Positions 42,739-50,995 are shown, counted from the first letter of the stretch. The stretch is 64,000 bases of DNA from Gemmatimonadetes bacterium SCN 70-22 (GCA_001724275.1 MEDZ01000020.1:1-64000), one strand, 5' to 3'. Made by a program: numbers and translations. Notes: a model not told the origin generated them from the sequence alone.

Positions 42739-44616
42739 ATGGCGCTCGCTCCCTTCTTCGACAAGGCCGCCCTCGCCGCCGCCGCGGTGCTCCAGGGGTT
42801 CGACCGCGAGCGCTTCGCGGCCGCGCTCGACACGCAGCCCATCGTGGTGGCCTTCGACGACATGGCCGCCCGCTCGACCGAGGGCCGCACCACGCTCACG
42901 CTCGCCGTGAACCTGGCGGCGCGGCTCTACCCGACCCTCGCGCTCGTCGCGCACGGTACGGACGCGGAGGCGCTCCTGCCCGAGCTCGTGGCCATCGCGT
43001 GCGCCGTGAACCCACACATTGCGCTCACCGCCGGAGGGGCAGCCACGTGCGACTCCGCCGAACCGGACGCGGTGGTGCTGGTCGTCGGTGAGACCGCTGC
43101 GCGGGCCTTCGGCTTCGCCGACACCGCGACCACCGTCTACATCGGCTCGCGCGGCTGGGAGGCCCGCGTCTCGACCTCGCGCCCGGTCGGGAGCGGCACC
43201 ACGACGCTCCCATTCGGTGCGGCGGCGGCGGCCTGCCTCGGCGCCGCGAACCTGTTCCGCCATGTCTTCCGTGCGCAGCTGTCGAACGCAGGACTCGACG
43301 ACGCGCTCGCGTTCTCGACGCTCTCCCTCAAGACGCGGCTGGGTAGCGAGGTGGCCGGGCACGAGATCCTCGATGCCGACGCGCGGGTCACGCTCGCCGA
43401 CGTGGACCTCGGCGAAGTCGTGCTCGTCGGCGCTGGCGCCGTCGGACAGGGTGCCCTCTGGACGCTCGCGCGGCTGCCGGGGATCCGGGGTACGCTGCAC
43501 GTCGTCGACGGGGAGGCCATCGACGCCTCCAACCCACAGCGCTACGTCCTCGCGACCTCGGCTGACGAGGACACCAAGAAGGTGGCGCTCGCCGTGGAGC
43601 TGATGCGCACCGCGCCCGATCCGGTCGCCCCGGGTGCCAGTGACGGATCCGTGGTCCGCCGCGTGCCGCCGACGGAGCGCGCCACCTTCACCGTCGTGCC
43701 GCACGACGTCCGCTGGGGACAGTTCCTCGCCGCGCGCCCCACGCCCTGGCGGCTCGCGCGCGTGCTCGTCGCGCTCGACTCCGCGCGCGACCGCGTCGCG
43801 GTGCAGGCCGCGCTCCCGCAGTGGATCGCCAATGCGTGGACGCAGCCCGGTGATCTCGGCCTCTCGCGCCACACAGGGTTCAGCCAGACGGCCTGCCTCG
43901 CCTGCCTCTACATGCCGACGAGTGCGAGCGCAGCCAATGAGGACGTTCTGGTCGCGGAGGCAGTTGGGCTCGCGGGGCAGCACATGCTCGTGCGACACCT
44001 GCTGGCGACCGGCGCGCCGGTCGAGGATGACGTGATCGCCCAGATGGCGGCGGGGCTCGGTGTGTCAGTCGAGCCGCTCCGCGCCTTCCGTGGGCGCCCG
44101 CTGCGCGCCTTCTACTCCGAGGCGGTCTGCGGGGGCGTCGTGCTCCGCTTGCAGAGCGAACAGCGTCGGCTCGACGCCCAGCAGGAGCTGGAGGGCGTCG
44201 GGCCGACCACTGGCCAACCTCGGGACCGCGCAGCGATGGTGCCGATGGCGTTCCAGTCGGTTCTCGCCGGCGTGCTCCTCGGGGCGGCGACCGTGGCGGA
44301 GGCGGCAGGCATCCCCGCCCCGGAGGCGGGCCAGAAGGCGGTGCTCAACCTGCTCCGGCCCGTCACGGCCCGGCTCCTGGTGCCGGTGGCGCGCCACGGG
44401 TCCGGCAAGTGCCTCTGTCAGGACGTGGACTATCAGGCGGCCTTCGACGCGCAGTGGAACCTACAGCCGGCGGCAGCGCCGGCCCCGCGCACGGGCGCCA
44501 GTGCTGACGCCAGCGTCCTGGTGGCGGACGCGGTGCCCGTGAGCGCGTCCAGCGACGCCCCCGGCGACGCAGCGGCCGAGACGATCCGGAACGATCTCGA
44601 TGCGGTGGCCCGATGA
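42739..44616 (+). CDS. ThiF/E1-type activating enzyme of the Ubl operon
   Basis: The 625-residue protein has an N-terminal domain of about 220 residues without catalytic motifs. An E1 Rossmann domain follows with GAGAVG at residues 231-236 and the nucleotide-binding DGEAIDASNPQRY. The downstream TACLACLY (Cys386, Cys389) is in the position of the E1 catalytic-Cys region and may alternatively bind zinc with the later KCLCQD pair. It activates the Ubl with ATP. The start at 42739 follows the JAMM gene by 24 bases. The stop overlaps the NYN nuclease start by 4 bases (ATGA). Confidence 0.88.
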   Translation: MALAPFFDKAALAAAAVLQGFDRERFAAALDTQPIVVAFDDMAARSTEGRTTLTLAVNLAARLYPTLALVAHGTDAEALLPELVAIACAVNPHIALTAGGAATCDSAEPDAVVLVVGETAARAFGFADTATTVYIGSRGWEARVSTSRPVGSGTTTLPFGAAAAACLGAANLFRHVFRAQLSNAGLDDALAFSTLSLKTRLGSEVAGHEILDADARVTLADVDLGEVVLVGAGAVGQGALWTLARLPGIRGTLHVVDGEAIDASNPQRYVLATSADEDTKKVALAVELMRTAPDPVAPGASDGSVVRRVPPTERATFTVVPHDVRWGQFLAARPTPWRLARVLVALDSARDRVAVQAALPQWIANAWTQPGDLGLSRHTGFSQTACLACLYMPTSASAANEDVLVAEAVGLAGQHMLVRHLLATGAPVEDDVIAQMAAGLGVSVEPLRAFRGRPLRAFYSEAVCGGVVLRLQSEQRRLDAQQELEGVGPTTGQPRDRAAMVPMAFQSVLAGVLLGAATVAEAAGIPAPEAGQKAVLNLLRPVTARLLVPVARHGSGKCLCQDVDYQAAFDAQWNLQPAAAPAPRTGASADASVLVADAVPVSASSDAPGDAAAETIRNDLDAVAR

Positions 44617-45530
44617 GCGACGCAGCCAAGGCGGCGACGGCGGCGTCGCCCGCGCCCATCGCTCCTCCGACGACCTCTGTCGAGGCTCAAGGCCACGCGA
44701 CCTCGACTAGCAGCGCGCCACCAAGGCCGCGGCTCATGACGTTCTTCGACGGCCAGAACCTCTTCGGTTGTGCGAAGGCGCTCTACGGGTACACGGAGGC
44801 GAACTACGACCCTCAGCTCCTCTCCGAATTCGTGGCAAAGAAGCTGGGCTTCGACCTGGTGGGCGTGCGGTTCTATACCGGTGTGCACGATCAGGGGGAG
44901 CGGCCGAAGCTGTTCGCCTTCTGGCGGGCCAAGCTGAATCGGATGGTGAACCGCGGCATCGTCACGACCCAGCGGCCGCTCGCCTACACGCGCGAGACTT
45001 TGACGAACCCCGACGGAACGACCCGGGTTATCTCGACGGGGCGCGAGAAGGGGATCGACCTGCGCCTCGGTCTCGACATGGTGCGCCTCGCCCGCGAGCA
45101 GGCGTACGACGCGGTCGTCCTGTTCAGCGAGGATAACGACCTGGGCGAGGCAACGAACGAGGTCAAGCGGATCGCTCAGGAGCAGGGACGCTTCGTCCAC
45201 GTGTACTCGGCGTTCCCCTGCGGGAAGGATGCTGGCCACCGGGGACATCGTGGGAAGCGCGGCGTGGAGCGCACCAACTGGCTCCGACTCACCCGCGCTG
45301 AGTACGACGCCTGCTTGGAAGTGCTGTCCCACAGCGCTGCGTCGGTGCCGGCAACCCCGCGGAGCGCGCAGCGCGGGACCGGCGCCGCTCCCGCTAGCCA
45401 GAGTCTCGGGCCCACGGCGGCAGCGGCAGCCAATTCGGCGCCCCGTGTTACGTCTTTCGGCGCTGCACTCCAGGCTGCCGTGGATGACGCCGCAAGGCGA
45501 GCCGGAGGGGCCGGAAGTGGTGGGAAGTAG
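44613..45530 (+). CDS. NYN-domain (PIN-like) nuclease coupled to the Ubl operon
   Basis: NYN/PIN-like nucleases cut RNA using clustered acidic residues. The 305-residue protein has a low-complexity N-terminus (residues 1-35), then the NYN core: MTFFDGQNLFGCAK, then EKGIDLRLGLDMVRLA, then AVVLFSEDNDLGEA and FVHVYSAFP. The acidic residues in FFDGQN, GIDLRLGLD and SEDNDL are in the expected places. The ATG overlaps the E1 stop, so it is made with the conjugation enzymes. A C-terminal Ala/Ser/Gly-rich tail ends the protein. It could be an effector or target of the Ubl pathway, which is inferred from coupling alone. Confidence 0.82.
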   Translation: MSDAAKAATAASPAPIAPPTTSVEAQGHATSTSSAPPRPRLMTFFDGQNLFGCAKALYGYTEANYDPQLLSEFVAKKLGFDLVGVRFYTGVHDQGERPKLFAFWRAKLNRMVNRGIVTTQRPLAYTRETLTNPDGTTRVISTGREKGIDLRLGLDMVRLAREQAYDAVVLFSEDNDLGEATNEVKRIAQEQGRFVHVYSAFPCGKDAGHRGHRGKRGVERTNWLRLTRAEYDACLEVLSHSAASVPATPRSAQRGTGAAPASQSLGPTAAAAANSAPRVTSFGAALQAAVDDAARRAGGAGSGGK

Positions 45531-45534
45531 GGGC

Positions 45535-45573
45535 AAAAAAACCCGCCGAGCGGCACAAGGCACGGTCGGCGGG
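45535..45573 (-). terminator. Intrinsic terminator reading leftward
   Basis: On the minus strand the stem CCCGCCGA/TCGGCGGG (45573-45566 with 45549-45542, 16-base loop) is followed directly by seven U residues (A run 45535-45541 on the plus strand). No T-run follows the stem on the plus strand, so it serves leftward transcription. It starts 5 bases beyond the stop of the NYN gene. Confidence 0.65.
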
Positions 45574-45581
45574 CGAGAAAC
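45535..45581 (-). ncRNA. Candidate tiny RNA between a strong leftward promoter and the terminator
   Basis: A near-consensus promoter at 45588-45616 would start RNA near 45581, and the terminator would end it at 45535. The RNA would be about 47 nt and consist mostly of the hairpin. No open frame with a ribosome site fits. It could be a small regulatory RNA, or a decoy or attenuated leader. It is predicted from sequence only. Confidence 0.35.
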
Positions 45582-45587
45582 TCCCCT

Positions 45588-45616
45588 AGTATACTACCAG
45601 TTGGCACAAGTGTCAA
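45588..45616 (-). promoter_or_regulatory. Near-consensus sigma70 promoter reading leftward
   Basis: On the minus strand the -35 is TTGACA (45616-45611), the spacer is exactly 17 bases, and the -10 is TATACT (45593-45588). The -35 region also carries an imperfect palindrome, TTGGCAC-AA-GTGTCAA (45601-45616 on plus), a possible operator. It points at the 3' end of the Ubl/NYN operon. Confidence 0.65.
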
Positions 45617-45930
45617 CCCTAGGGCGGCGGCATCGACAAGATTGGCGGTCCGCATCTCGCCGATGCGCAAGAGCCGGGCCGCCGGAGCCTCGTCTTCCAC
45701 GAAATGCTGATGCCGCAAGCCAAGCCCCGATAATCTCTTACGGCCGACGGTGCGGGGGCGATGGTCACCTCGCTAGGCCGTGTGTGCAAGCGGGACGCGG
45801 GGTAGTAGAAGGAGGCGTATTCCAGAGGAGTTGACCGATCCGCAGTCGGAGCGCCTCCGCTCCTTTGGCTGCGCTGAGGCGTCGCCCTGGCCGCCGGCGA
45901 TGGGCGGTAGCTACACCGAGCTACAGCGAG
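45617..45930. other. Intergenic region, no gene supported
   Basis: About 314 bases between the leftward promoter and the transporter gene that ends at 45931. A short direct repeat of GAGCTACA/GCGAGCTACACC lies at about 45910-45938 at the end of the transporter gene. No open frame with family-like sequence was seen. Confidence 0.4.
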
Positions 45931-46332
45931 CTACACCGAGGCGAGAGACGGTCGGCAATTGCGTCGTGTCCACACGTTCCAAGCGGCGGCTGCGAAGAGG
46001 CCGACGGCGCCGGCATTGATGAGCAGCCGCGCCGGCGAACCATGCACGAACACCACGCCCGCGACGAGGGCGACACCCGCGACGCCGGCCAGGAGCAGCG
46101 GACCGAGCCGGCGGTGGGCACGCCAGTCGCTGGCGAGCCCCCAGAGGGCGACGAGGAGCGAGAGCCCCATGAGGGGCCAGAGAATCCGGTCGTTGCGGAG
46201 GGCGCTCAGACCGACGGCAGCCAGGGCGCTGACGATCACCGTCGCCCCGGCACAGCAGAGGGCCGCGAAGATGGCCCCGAGCACGCCCGCGGTGTCGGCC
46301 CACCGCACGCCCCGCTGCTCGTCCTGCCTCAC
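45931..46332 (-). CDS. Small mercury-type membrane transporter (MerT/MerC-like)
   Basis: The GTG start overlaps the stop of the upstream gene (GTGA, 46329-46332). The 133-residue protein has about four hydrophobic segments: LGAIFAALCCAGATVIVSALA with a Cys-Cys pair in the first helix, LWPLMGLSLLVALWGLA, LLLAGVAGVALVAGVVFV and LLINAGAVGLFAAAAWNVW. A Cys pair in the first helix is the hallmark of MerT/MerC-type mercury importers. No merA reductase or MerR is seen nearby, so the role is tentative. It is followed by the region leading to the leftward promoter-terminator unit. Confidence 0.65.
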   Translation of the reverse strand: MRQDEQRGVRWADTAGVLGAIFAALCCAGATVIVSALAAVGLSALRNDRILWPLMGLSLLVALWGLASDWRAHRRLGPLLLAGVAGVALVAGVVFVHGSPARLLINAGAVGLFAAAAWNVWTRRNCRPSLASV

Positions 46333-46559
46333 GAGCAGTCCCCGCAGCAGGACGCCCCCGCCGGTCCGCCCTGCATGGGCGGACAGGGCACCGAGCCATA
46401 GGAGCAGAAGACGCAGCAGTCGCCCGCCTTGGGACGGATCACGGTGCCGCACGCACTGCACGCGTGGAAGAAGATGCACGCGTCAGTCGGCATGGGCAGC
46501 GTCTCCGCATGCCCGCAGGCGGGGCACCGCAGCGTGGAGGTCAGGACGGCAGTGGCCAT
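46329..46559 (-). CDS. Small Cys-rich protein with GDCCVFCSYG motif
   Basis: The 76-residue protein has CPACGH, then CSACGTVIRPKAGDCCVFCSYG, then CPPMQ and a C-terminal CCGDC. About 13 cysteines in total suggest metal binding. Proteins with a GDCC.xCSYG core are commonly found beside mercury or similar metal transporters. It is coupled by a 4-base overlap to the membrane protein downstream. The operator-like repeat TATCGG-N5-CCGATA lies about 80 bases upstream. Confidence 0.7.
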   Translation of the reverse strand: MATAVLTSTLRCPACGHAETLPMPTDACIFFHACSACGTVIRPKAGDCCVFCSYGSVPCPPMQGGPAGASCCGDCS

Positions 46560-46639
46560 GCCCTCAATCTACAAGCGCTTCACACACGCCCCAGCCAATG
46601 GCTGAGGAGCCGGCCGGGACGAATCATAAGTCAATCTAT

Positions 46640-46656
46640 TATCGGAACGGCCGATA
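46640..46656. promoter_or_regulatory. Inverted repeat TATCGG-N5-CCGATA upstream of the Cys-rich/transporter pair
   Basis: Six-base arms around AACGG sit in an AT-richer patch about 80 bases upstream of the Cys-rich gene. It is a reasonable binding site for a metal-responsive regulator. No regulator gene is adjacent. Confidence 0.4.
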
Positions 46657-46868
46657 GAACCGGATCTGCCCGGGAGTGCTGTACTCTCCGCTCGCCTCTG
46701 CTGGCGGCCATGTCGGGTCGCAGGCACTCTCCCTCGTGTAGGTGGACCGAGCGCTCGTGGTGGCCGTAAGTGGTTGTCCTACAACGGGTGGACAATATTC
46801 GCTGCGCCTCCCTGAACTTCTGCGGATAGAATCCCCTGCGCGCGCGGATAAAATCGGACGTGGGTAAC

Positions 46869-46904
46869 AGAAGACGAGAGGACGAGAAGACGGGAAGACG
46901 AGAG
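46869..46904. repeat. GA-rich short tandem repeat (AAGACGGG/AGAGGACG units)
   Basis: Degenerate units of AAGACGAG/AAGACGGG repeat about four times directly before a strong hairpin. They resemble the AGACGGG units between the pil genes, so a dispersed intergenic repeat family is possible. Confidence 0.45.
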
Positions 46905-46930
46905 GGGCCCGATCCGGGAGGATCGGGCCC
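46905..46930 (+). terminator. Strong 11-bp hairpin, possible terminator
   Basis: GGGCCCGATCC and GGATCGGGCCC form a perfect 11-base stem with a GGGA loop. The following TTCGTCG is only weakly U-rich. It is in a gene-free stretch between the Cys-rich gene and the leftward secreted-protein gene. With no gene ending just before it on the plus strand, its target is unclear. Confidence 0.4.
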
Positions 46931-47129
46931 TTCGTCGTGTCAGAGCTCTCCCAACTCCTTCTCGCTGGGACGCTCGGTCGACTACTGCCGCTGAAATCCC
47001 TGAGGAAGCACCGTGAGCACTATGCGCATCACGCGAGGGAACGCGGCCCGTCGTCGCCGCGTGAGGACCCACTTCACCGAGTTTCCTGAAACATCGGGGC
47101 AGTCTGGGAAGGCCGAGTTCTCCCCCAAC

Positions 47130-48002
47130 TCATGGGATCACTCCTGGCGGACACGGAACTGTGCGGTTTGTCAAGCGCGCGACCTCGCGATCCCCCAGCT
47201 TCGCCACGACCACGCCGTGCGGGACCAGCAGCAGCGCCCGTGCCGCCGTACCGTTCATGGCGGCGCCGATACCTACCAGCTGGTCGTAGGTTGTCCCCAA
47301 CACCGTCAACCGCACCGGTAGGCTGATGTCGGCGGTAGACACGAGTTCGGTCTGTCGACCACATTTCGCGACGAGCTGGACCGCATCCGGCGCCAAGGGC
47401 GTCAAGCCTGGCTCGAGTAACGCCAGCTGCTGGCGCACGGCGAGCGCCGAGACGCGGACGGTGGCGTCCGGATGACCCGTGGCGAGCTGCGCCACGAGCA
47501 TGGCAAGTCGCGCCTTCTGCGTGCGATCGGCAGGCGCGCTCGCCGGCGCATGCATCTGCTTTGGAAGCCCGGCGCCGAGTTGCAGCGCTGCCATCTGGTC
47601 CGCCCGCGGCGCGAAGGCGACGTCGAAGGCCGACACGGCCGCCGCCAGGGCAGCGTGGGTCACCCGCGCGCCATGGCGACCGGCCAACGTGGCTTCTAGC
47701 TGCTGGGTCACCGCGCGGGCGCGCGGCCAGCGGGATGCGTCCACGAGCACCTCGAGCGTCGCGTCGGACAGGGCGGCGTGCCGACCCCAAAGGACCACGA
47801 GCCCCTGGGTGCCCGCGGTGCTACACCGGACGAAGTCCCGCACCACGCGGGCGGCGGGATGCGCATCGGTGCGTGCCGACCGTTCGGCCGCCGGACAATC
47901 CGTGGTCGGCGCCTGCGCCTCGAGCGCCGATGCGCCGAACGATCCGCACAGCGCGCTCCCGGCGAATGCCAGCGACAGGAGCAGTCGCGACAGTCTCATC
48001 AT
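47130..48002 (-). CDS. Exported hypothetical protein
   Basis: The 290-residue protein starts with a clear signal peptide (LLLSLAFAGSALCGSFG, cleavage near ALEAQ). The mature part is Ala-rich and helical with isolated cysteines (STAGTQG preceded by FVRC; LVAKCGRQ; TVPCPPG). No family was recognised. It lies 10 bases downstream of a frameshifted gene on the same strand and may have been its operon partner. Confidence 0.6.
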   Translation of the reverse strand: MMRLSRLLLSLAFAGSALCGSFGASALEAQAPTTDCPAAERSARTDAHPAARVVRDFVRCSTAGTQGLVVLWGRHAALSDATLEVLVDASRWPRARAVTQQLEATLAGRHGARVTHAALAAAVSAFDVAFAPRADQMAALQLGAGLPKQMHAPASAPADRTQKARLAMLVAQLATGHPDATVRVSALAVRQQLALLEPGLTPLAPDAVQLVAKCGRQTELVSTADISLPVRLTVLGTTYDQLVGIGAAMNGTAARALLLVPHGVVVAKLGDREVARLTNRTVPCPPGVIP

Positions 48003-48012
48003 GCTGCTCCGT

Positions 48013-48443
48013 TCAGAAGTAGTTGAAGAGCAAGCACCCGCCCAGCGTCACGTTGGTGACGTAGTTGCGCGTGCTGTCGGTTTGCAGATGCGAGAGCGCG
48101 ACGGCCTGGTTGTACACTGTTTGATTGACGGTCAGCACCAAGGCGGGCATGCGCCCGCTGCTGGCCGCTAACGGCCCGTACTGGCGCCGACCCACGGAGT
48201 CGGCGGTCGAGAAGAACACGGCGGGATGGGAGGCATCCCAGGTCATGGGATCCGGAGTGAACCCCTCGTGCTGATGGTCAGGTTCTTCAGGGTGTCGGGA
48301 ATAACGGACCTCGCGCAAAAGACGCCGCTCTTCGTCTTCTTCTTCTTCTTGGTCCCTTGGAGGTTGTACCACGGGCTCCCGGCGTACAACGCGCTGTCAT
48401 TGAGTTGCGACTCGTTGCCGAACTTGGTCGGGAACTTCGCCAT
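48013..48443 (-). pseudogene. Frameshifted hypothetical gene (or one-base assembly error)
   Basis: The start frame (48443) reads FPTKFGNESQLNDSALYAG, then KKKKKTKSGVFCARSVIP and NLTISTRG. The sequence then continues in a second frame as GFTPDPMTWDASHPAVFFST to the stop at 48013. The switch falls in a run of four G residues on the minus strand near 48259, so a single-base indel joins the two into one protein of about 142 residues. Family not recognised. A short AAG repeat encodes the lysine run. Confidence 0.5.
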
Positions 48444-48568
48444 GACGTCCCCCCGGAAAGTCTACTCCATGTTGTCTACCCGACAGGGGAGCCTGCCATG
48501 GCGGGCGCGGGAAAGTTGTCGGAAAGGGTTTGCGAGCGCCCACGTACGTCGCGCACGCCACGAACCGT

Positions 48569-49882
48569 TCAGTCCACGTAACGCTGAGCGGCCTCGCGCT
48601 CCTCATGCTCGAACGCGTCAGCGAAGCTCTCGATCTCGTCGTCCGTGAAGCCGAGCGTCGTCGCCTCGTCGCGCCACGTTGAGACAGCACGTTCGACCTC
48701 GCCGAGCACGCGTGCCGCTCGCGCGGACGTGAGCCCGAAGTATCTCGCGATGCCCATGAGCGCCTCGACGGACGCGGCGGGCCCGGCGTCCTCGCTCATC
48801 CACGTCTTGAGTTCGCGGACGCGGTCGGGGAAGGGGTTCACATCGAATGCCGGCGAGAGGCGCCACAGCGCCCTCTCGACGTGCAGGAAGCCGTGGTTGT
48901 GCAGGTGATCGTCTACGTTGGTGATCAGGACCGAGAATGCGATGCGTCGCCAAAGCTCCTCGAGATCCGCGCTCGCGTCGGCGCTTCGCTGACGGATGAC
49001 GTCCGCGATCTCCGTGTACGCGTGCTCCCCGGAGTCGCCCCGGGCGAGCCCCATGAGGGTGGCGGCGGAGACGAGCAGGAGTCGGCGGTCCTCGCCCGTG
49101 GCTGGGTCTCGCACCCGGTCGAACCGGCGTACGAGGGCGACCGCCACTCCGTCGCTGTCGACCAGCCGAGCCTCTGCCGCAGTGATCCCGGCGCGAGAGG
49201 CGAGGCGCAGGGCGAGCACCTCCCCCTTGGTGTGGGAGCGCTCGTCAGTCACGCTCGGGAACTTGCCGAGGCAGAGCCCCCACGCATCGTCGCGCACGCT
49301 GCACTTTGGCCGCATGCCGCCGAGCGAGGTGCCGCGCCCACGCAGGTACTCGAGGTCCGCCAAGGTCTCTGCCTGGTGCTCCACCGCACGTGTGGCGCGG
49401 AGGAGGTCGGGAAGCTCGAGGAGGGGCGGGGCCGTGCGACGGCTGGGTTCAAGGGCGCGCTGACAGATGCCCTCCTCATCCCGAAATCGGAGCGCGCCGA
49501 CGCGGGCGTGATCGTCTACGGCGAGCAGGAAATCCAGCGCTGTCTCAACGGGGGGCAGCGTCTCGCCGGCCGCCTTGGCCGCTTGTCGACGCTTCGCGTG
49601 GTCGCGCAGGATGACCCGCCGCGCCCAGCCATCGGGTTCCGTGTCGGCAATCGCACCATGGAACCGCGAAGCGTCCTTGGCCCTGGCGTGCGGCGGGAAC
49701 TGAAAGCCGGCGACCAATGGGAGCGTCGGGTCGATCTCGTAGCGTGCGGGGTCAGCGAGCCACGAGGGCGCGTACTCGAAGGCGGCGTGCTCGCGACGGC
49801 CCTCGTGCGTGAAGCGCAGATGGCCGACGAGGACGTCGCCAACGAGGACATCCATATGTCGGGGCGTCGTCGCGGCGGGCAC
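48569..49882 (-). CDS. hipA: HipA-family toxin kinase
   Basis: HipA is a Ser/Thr-kinase-fold toxin that is neutralised by HipB. The protein contains the HipA N-terminal pattern (MDVLVGDVLVGHLRF), the glycine-rich/phosphate-binding GRGTSLGGMRPK, the catalytic-loop block TNVDDHLHNHGF and the metal-binding SPAFDVNPFP. The GTG at 49882 lies 3 bases from the hipB stop, and an in-frame ATG at 49855 begins the family-like part. The length of about 430 residues is normal. It is the second gene of the hipBA operon. Confidence 0.9.
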   Translation of the reverse strand: MPAATTPRHMDVLVGDVLVGHLRFTHEGRREHAAFEYAPSWLADPARYEIDPTLPLVAGFQFPPHARAKDASRFHGAIADTEPDGWARRVILRDHAKRRQAAKAAGETLPPVETALDFLLAVDDHARVGALRFRDEEGICQRALEPSRRTAPPLLELPDLLRATRAVEHQAETLADLEYLRGRGTSLGGMRPKCSVRDDAWGLCLGKFPSVTDERSHTKGEVLALRLASRAGITAAEARLVDSDGVAVALVRRFDRVRDPATGEDRRLLLVSAATLMGLARGDSGEHAYTEIADVIRQRSADASADLEELWRRIAFSVLITNVDDHLHNHGFLHVERALWRLSPAFDVNPFPDRVRELKTWMSEDAGPAASVEALMGIARYFGLTSARAARVLGEVERAVSTWRDEATTLGFTDDEIESFADAFEHEEREAAQRYVD

Positions 49883-49885
49883 GGG

Positions 49886-50215
49886 CTACTTGGGCTGAGG
49901 CGTGCGCTTCGGCCGCACCGTCTTGGGGAGCTCCGCGATCTCCAAGGCGGTACCCGTCTCGTCGGCCTTAGGATCGACATTTCGCTCAAGACCGGTCCAC
50001 TCGAGACCGAGGACGAACATGGCCATGATGTACGTCCCCATGGCGACCGTCGGGTCGCCAGATTCGACCCGTCGGTAGGTCTGGCGGCTGACTCCGACCC
50101 GTTGCGCCATCATCTCGGCCGTAAGCCTACGCCGTCGGCGAGCGATGTTGATGCCTCGGCCAAGCTCGCTCATCGAGCGGCGCACGCGACTCGGAAGGAA
50201 GTCTTTGCTAGGCAT
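49886..50215 (-). CDS. hipB: HipB-like antitoxin / XRE regulator
   Basis: The 109-residue protein has an XRE domain (GRGINIARRRRRLTAEMMA, then GVSRQTYRRVESGDPTVAMG) and a Pro/Lys/Arg-rich C-terminal tail. It immediately precedes hipA. A perfect palindrome lies about 30 bases upstream of its start, as expected for HipB autorepression. Confidence 0.88.
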   Translation of the reverse strand: MPSKDFLPSRVRRSMSELGRGINIARRRRRLTAEMMAQRVGVSRQTYRRVESGDPTVAMGTYIMAMFVLGLEWTGLERNVDPKADETGTALEIAELPKTVRPKRTPQPK

Positions 50216-50246
50216 ATGGGTGATAGAAAGTCCGTGGAGCAGCTTT

Positions 50247-50266
50247 AAGGATGATACATCATCCTT
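50247..50266. promoter_or_regulatory. Palindrome AAGGATGATACATCATCCTT, likely HipB operator
   Basis: Nine-base arms AAGGATGAT and ATCATCCTT flank AC. The site lies about 30 bases upstream of the hipB start, and the sequence just to its right (GAGTCAATCAC) is AT-richer than average and could hold the -35 side of the promoter. Confidence 0.7.
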
Positions 50267-50452
50267 TCTTCTGAGTCAATCACTTCCGATGCGAGCCGTC
50301 GGTCGACGGGTTGAGGCGACCGACGCCCGCGGGGCGGAGGATGGACGGGCGCTAAACGGAACTCGGAGACGAGACAGGCCTGCGGCATCGTCGCGCACGT
50401 ATCTCGGGCCGGCCCCCGCATCGCGGCAGGCGAGCTTGGCTGTTCGCCCAGG

Positions 50453-50995
50453 TTAGTGGGAGGCGTCGAGCTCCCGCACTGTGACATCGATCCACTTGAC
50501 CAGGCGATCACGCTCCTTCGGCTCCACGGGGAGCAGGCGGATGCGCGCGATGAGCTTCCGTGGACTGACCAGCCGTTCGGCGAGTAGGATGCGGACGAAG
50601 TCGCGGTCCTTCTCGCGATAGGCGGCGAGCTTGGAAGCGGCCAGATCGTGGGCCTCGAGGCAGTAGGCGGTCTTGCCACTGGTGCTTCGGGTCCGGACCG
50701 GAACGGTGCGCATCGCCCAGTTCTTGGGGAGCTTCGCTGCTTCGGTTATAGGGACGCCGTGCACGTAGTAACCGAACTGTCGATGGAACGGCGAGTCCTC
50801 GCCGATGGCGTTGAGATATTCGCCCCGTTCGACCCGGTTCCTGGGCCAGACGTCGGCCTCGGCGGAGAAGCGAAGTGACGCGGGTGCGTCCGGATACTGC
50901 CCGAGGATGGCTTGGGAGCCGAAGACGTAAATCTCATCGTCGCCGGCAATGTCACAGGCGGCCCGGATGATGTGCTCGAGATCCTCGCGCTTCAT
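50453..50995 (-). CDS. DUF6036-type nucleotidyltransferase-fold protein (AbiEii-like toxin candidate)
   Basis: The 180-residue protein opens with the nucleotidyltransferase pattern YVFGSQAILGQY (residues about 24-35) and an acidic follow-up (FSAEADVWPRN). A helical region then gives TAYCLEAHDLAASKLAAYREKDRDF, typical of DUF6036/AbiEii-like enzymes. It starts 30 bases after the winged-helix gene on the same strand. Such pairs act as type IV toxin-antitoxin or abortive-infection systems in which the NTase is the toxin. That role is inferred from family and position. Confidence 0.75.
   Translation of the reverse strand: MKREDLEHIIRAACDIAGDDEIYVFGSQAILGQYPDAPASLRFSAEADVWPRNRVERGEYLNAIGEDSPFHRQFGYYVHGVPITEAAKLPKNWAMRTVPVRTRSTSGKTAYCLEAHDLAASKLAAYREKDRDFVRILLAERLVSPRKLIARIRLLPVEPKERDRLVKWIDVTVRELDASH

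Noticed and set aside
45542-45573. Hairpin as the terminator of the rightward Ubl/NYN operon
   Set aside because: There is no T-run after the stem on the plus strand. The U tract is on the leftward side only.
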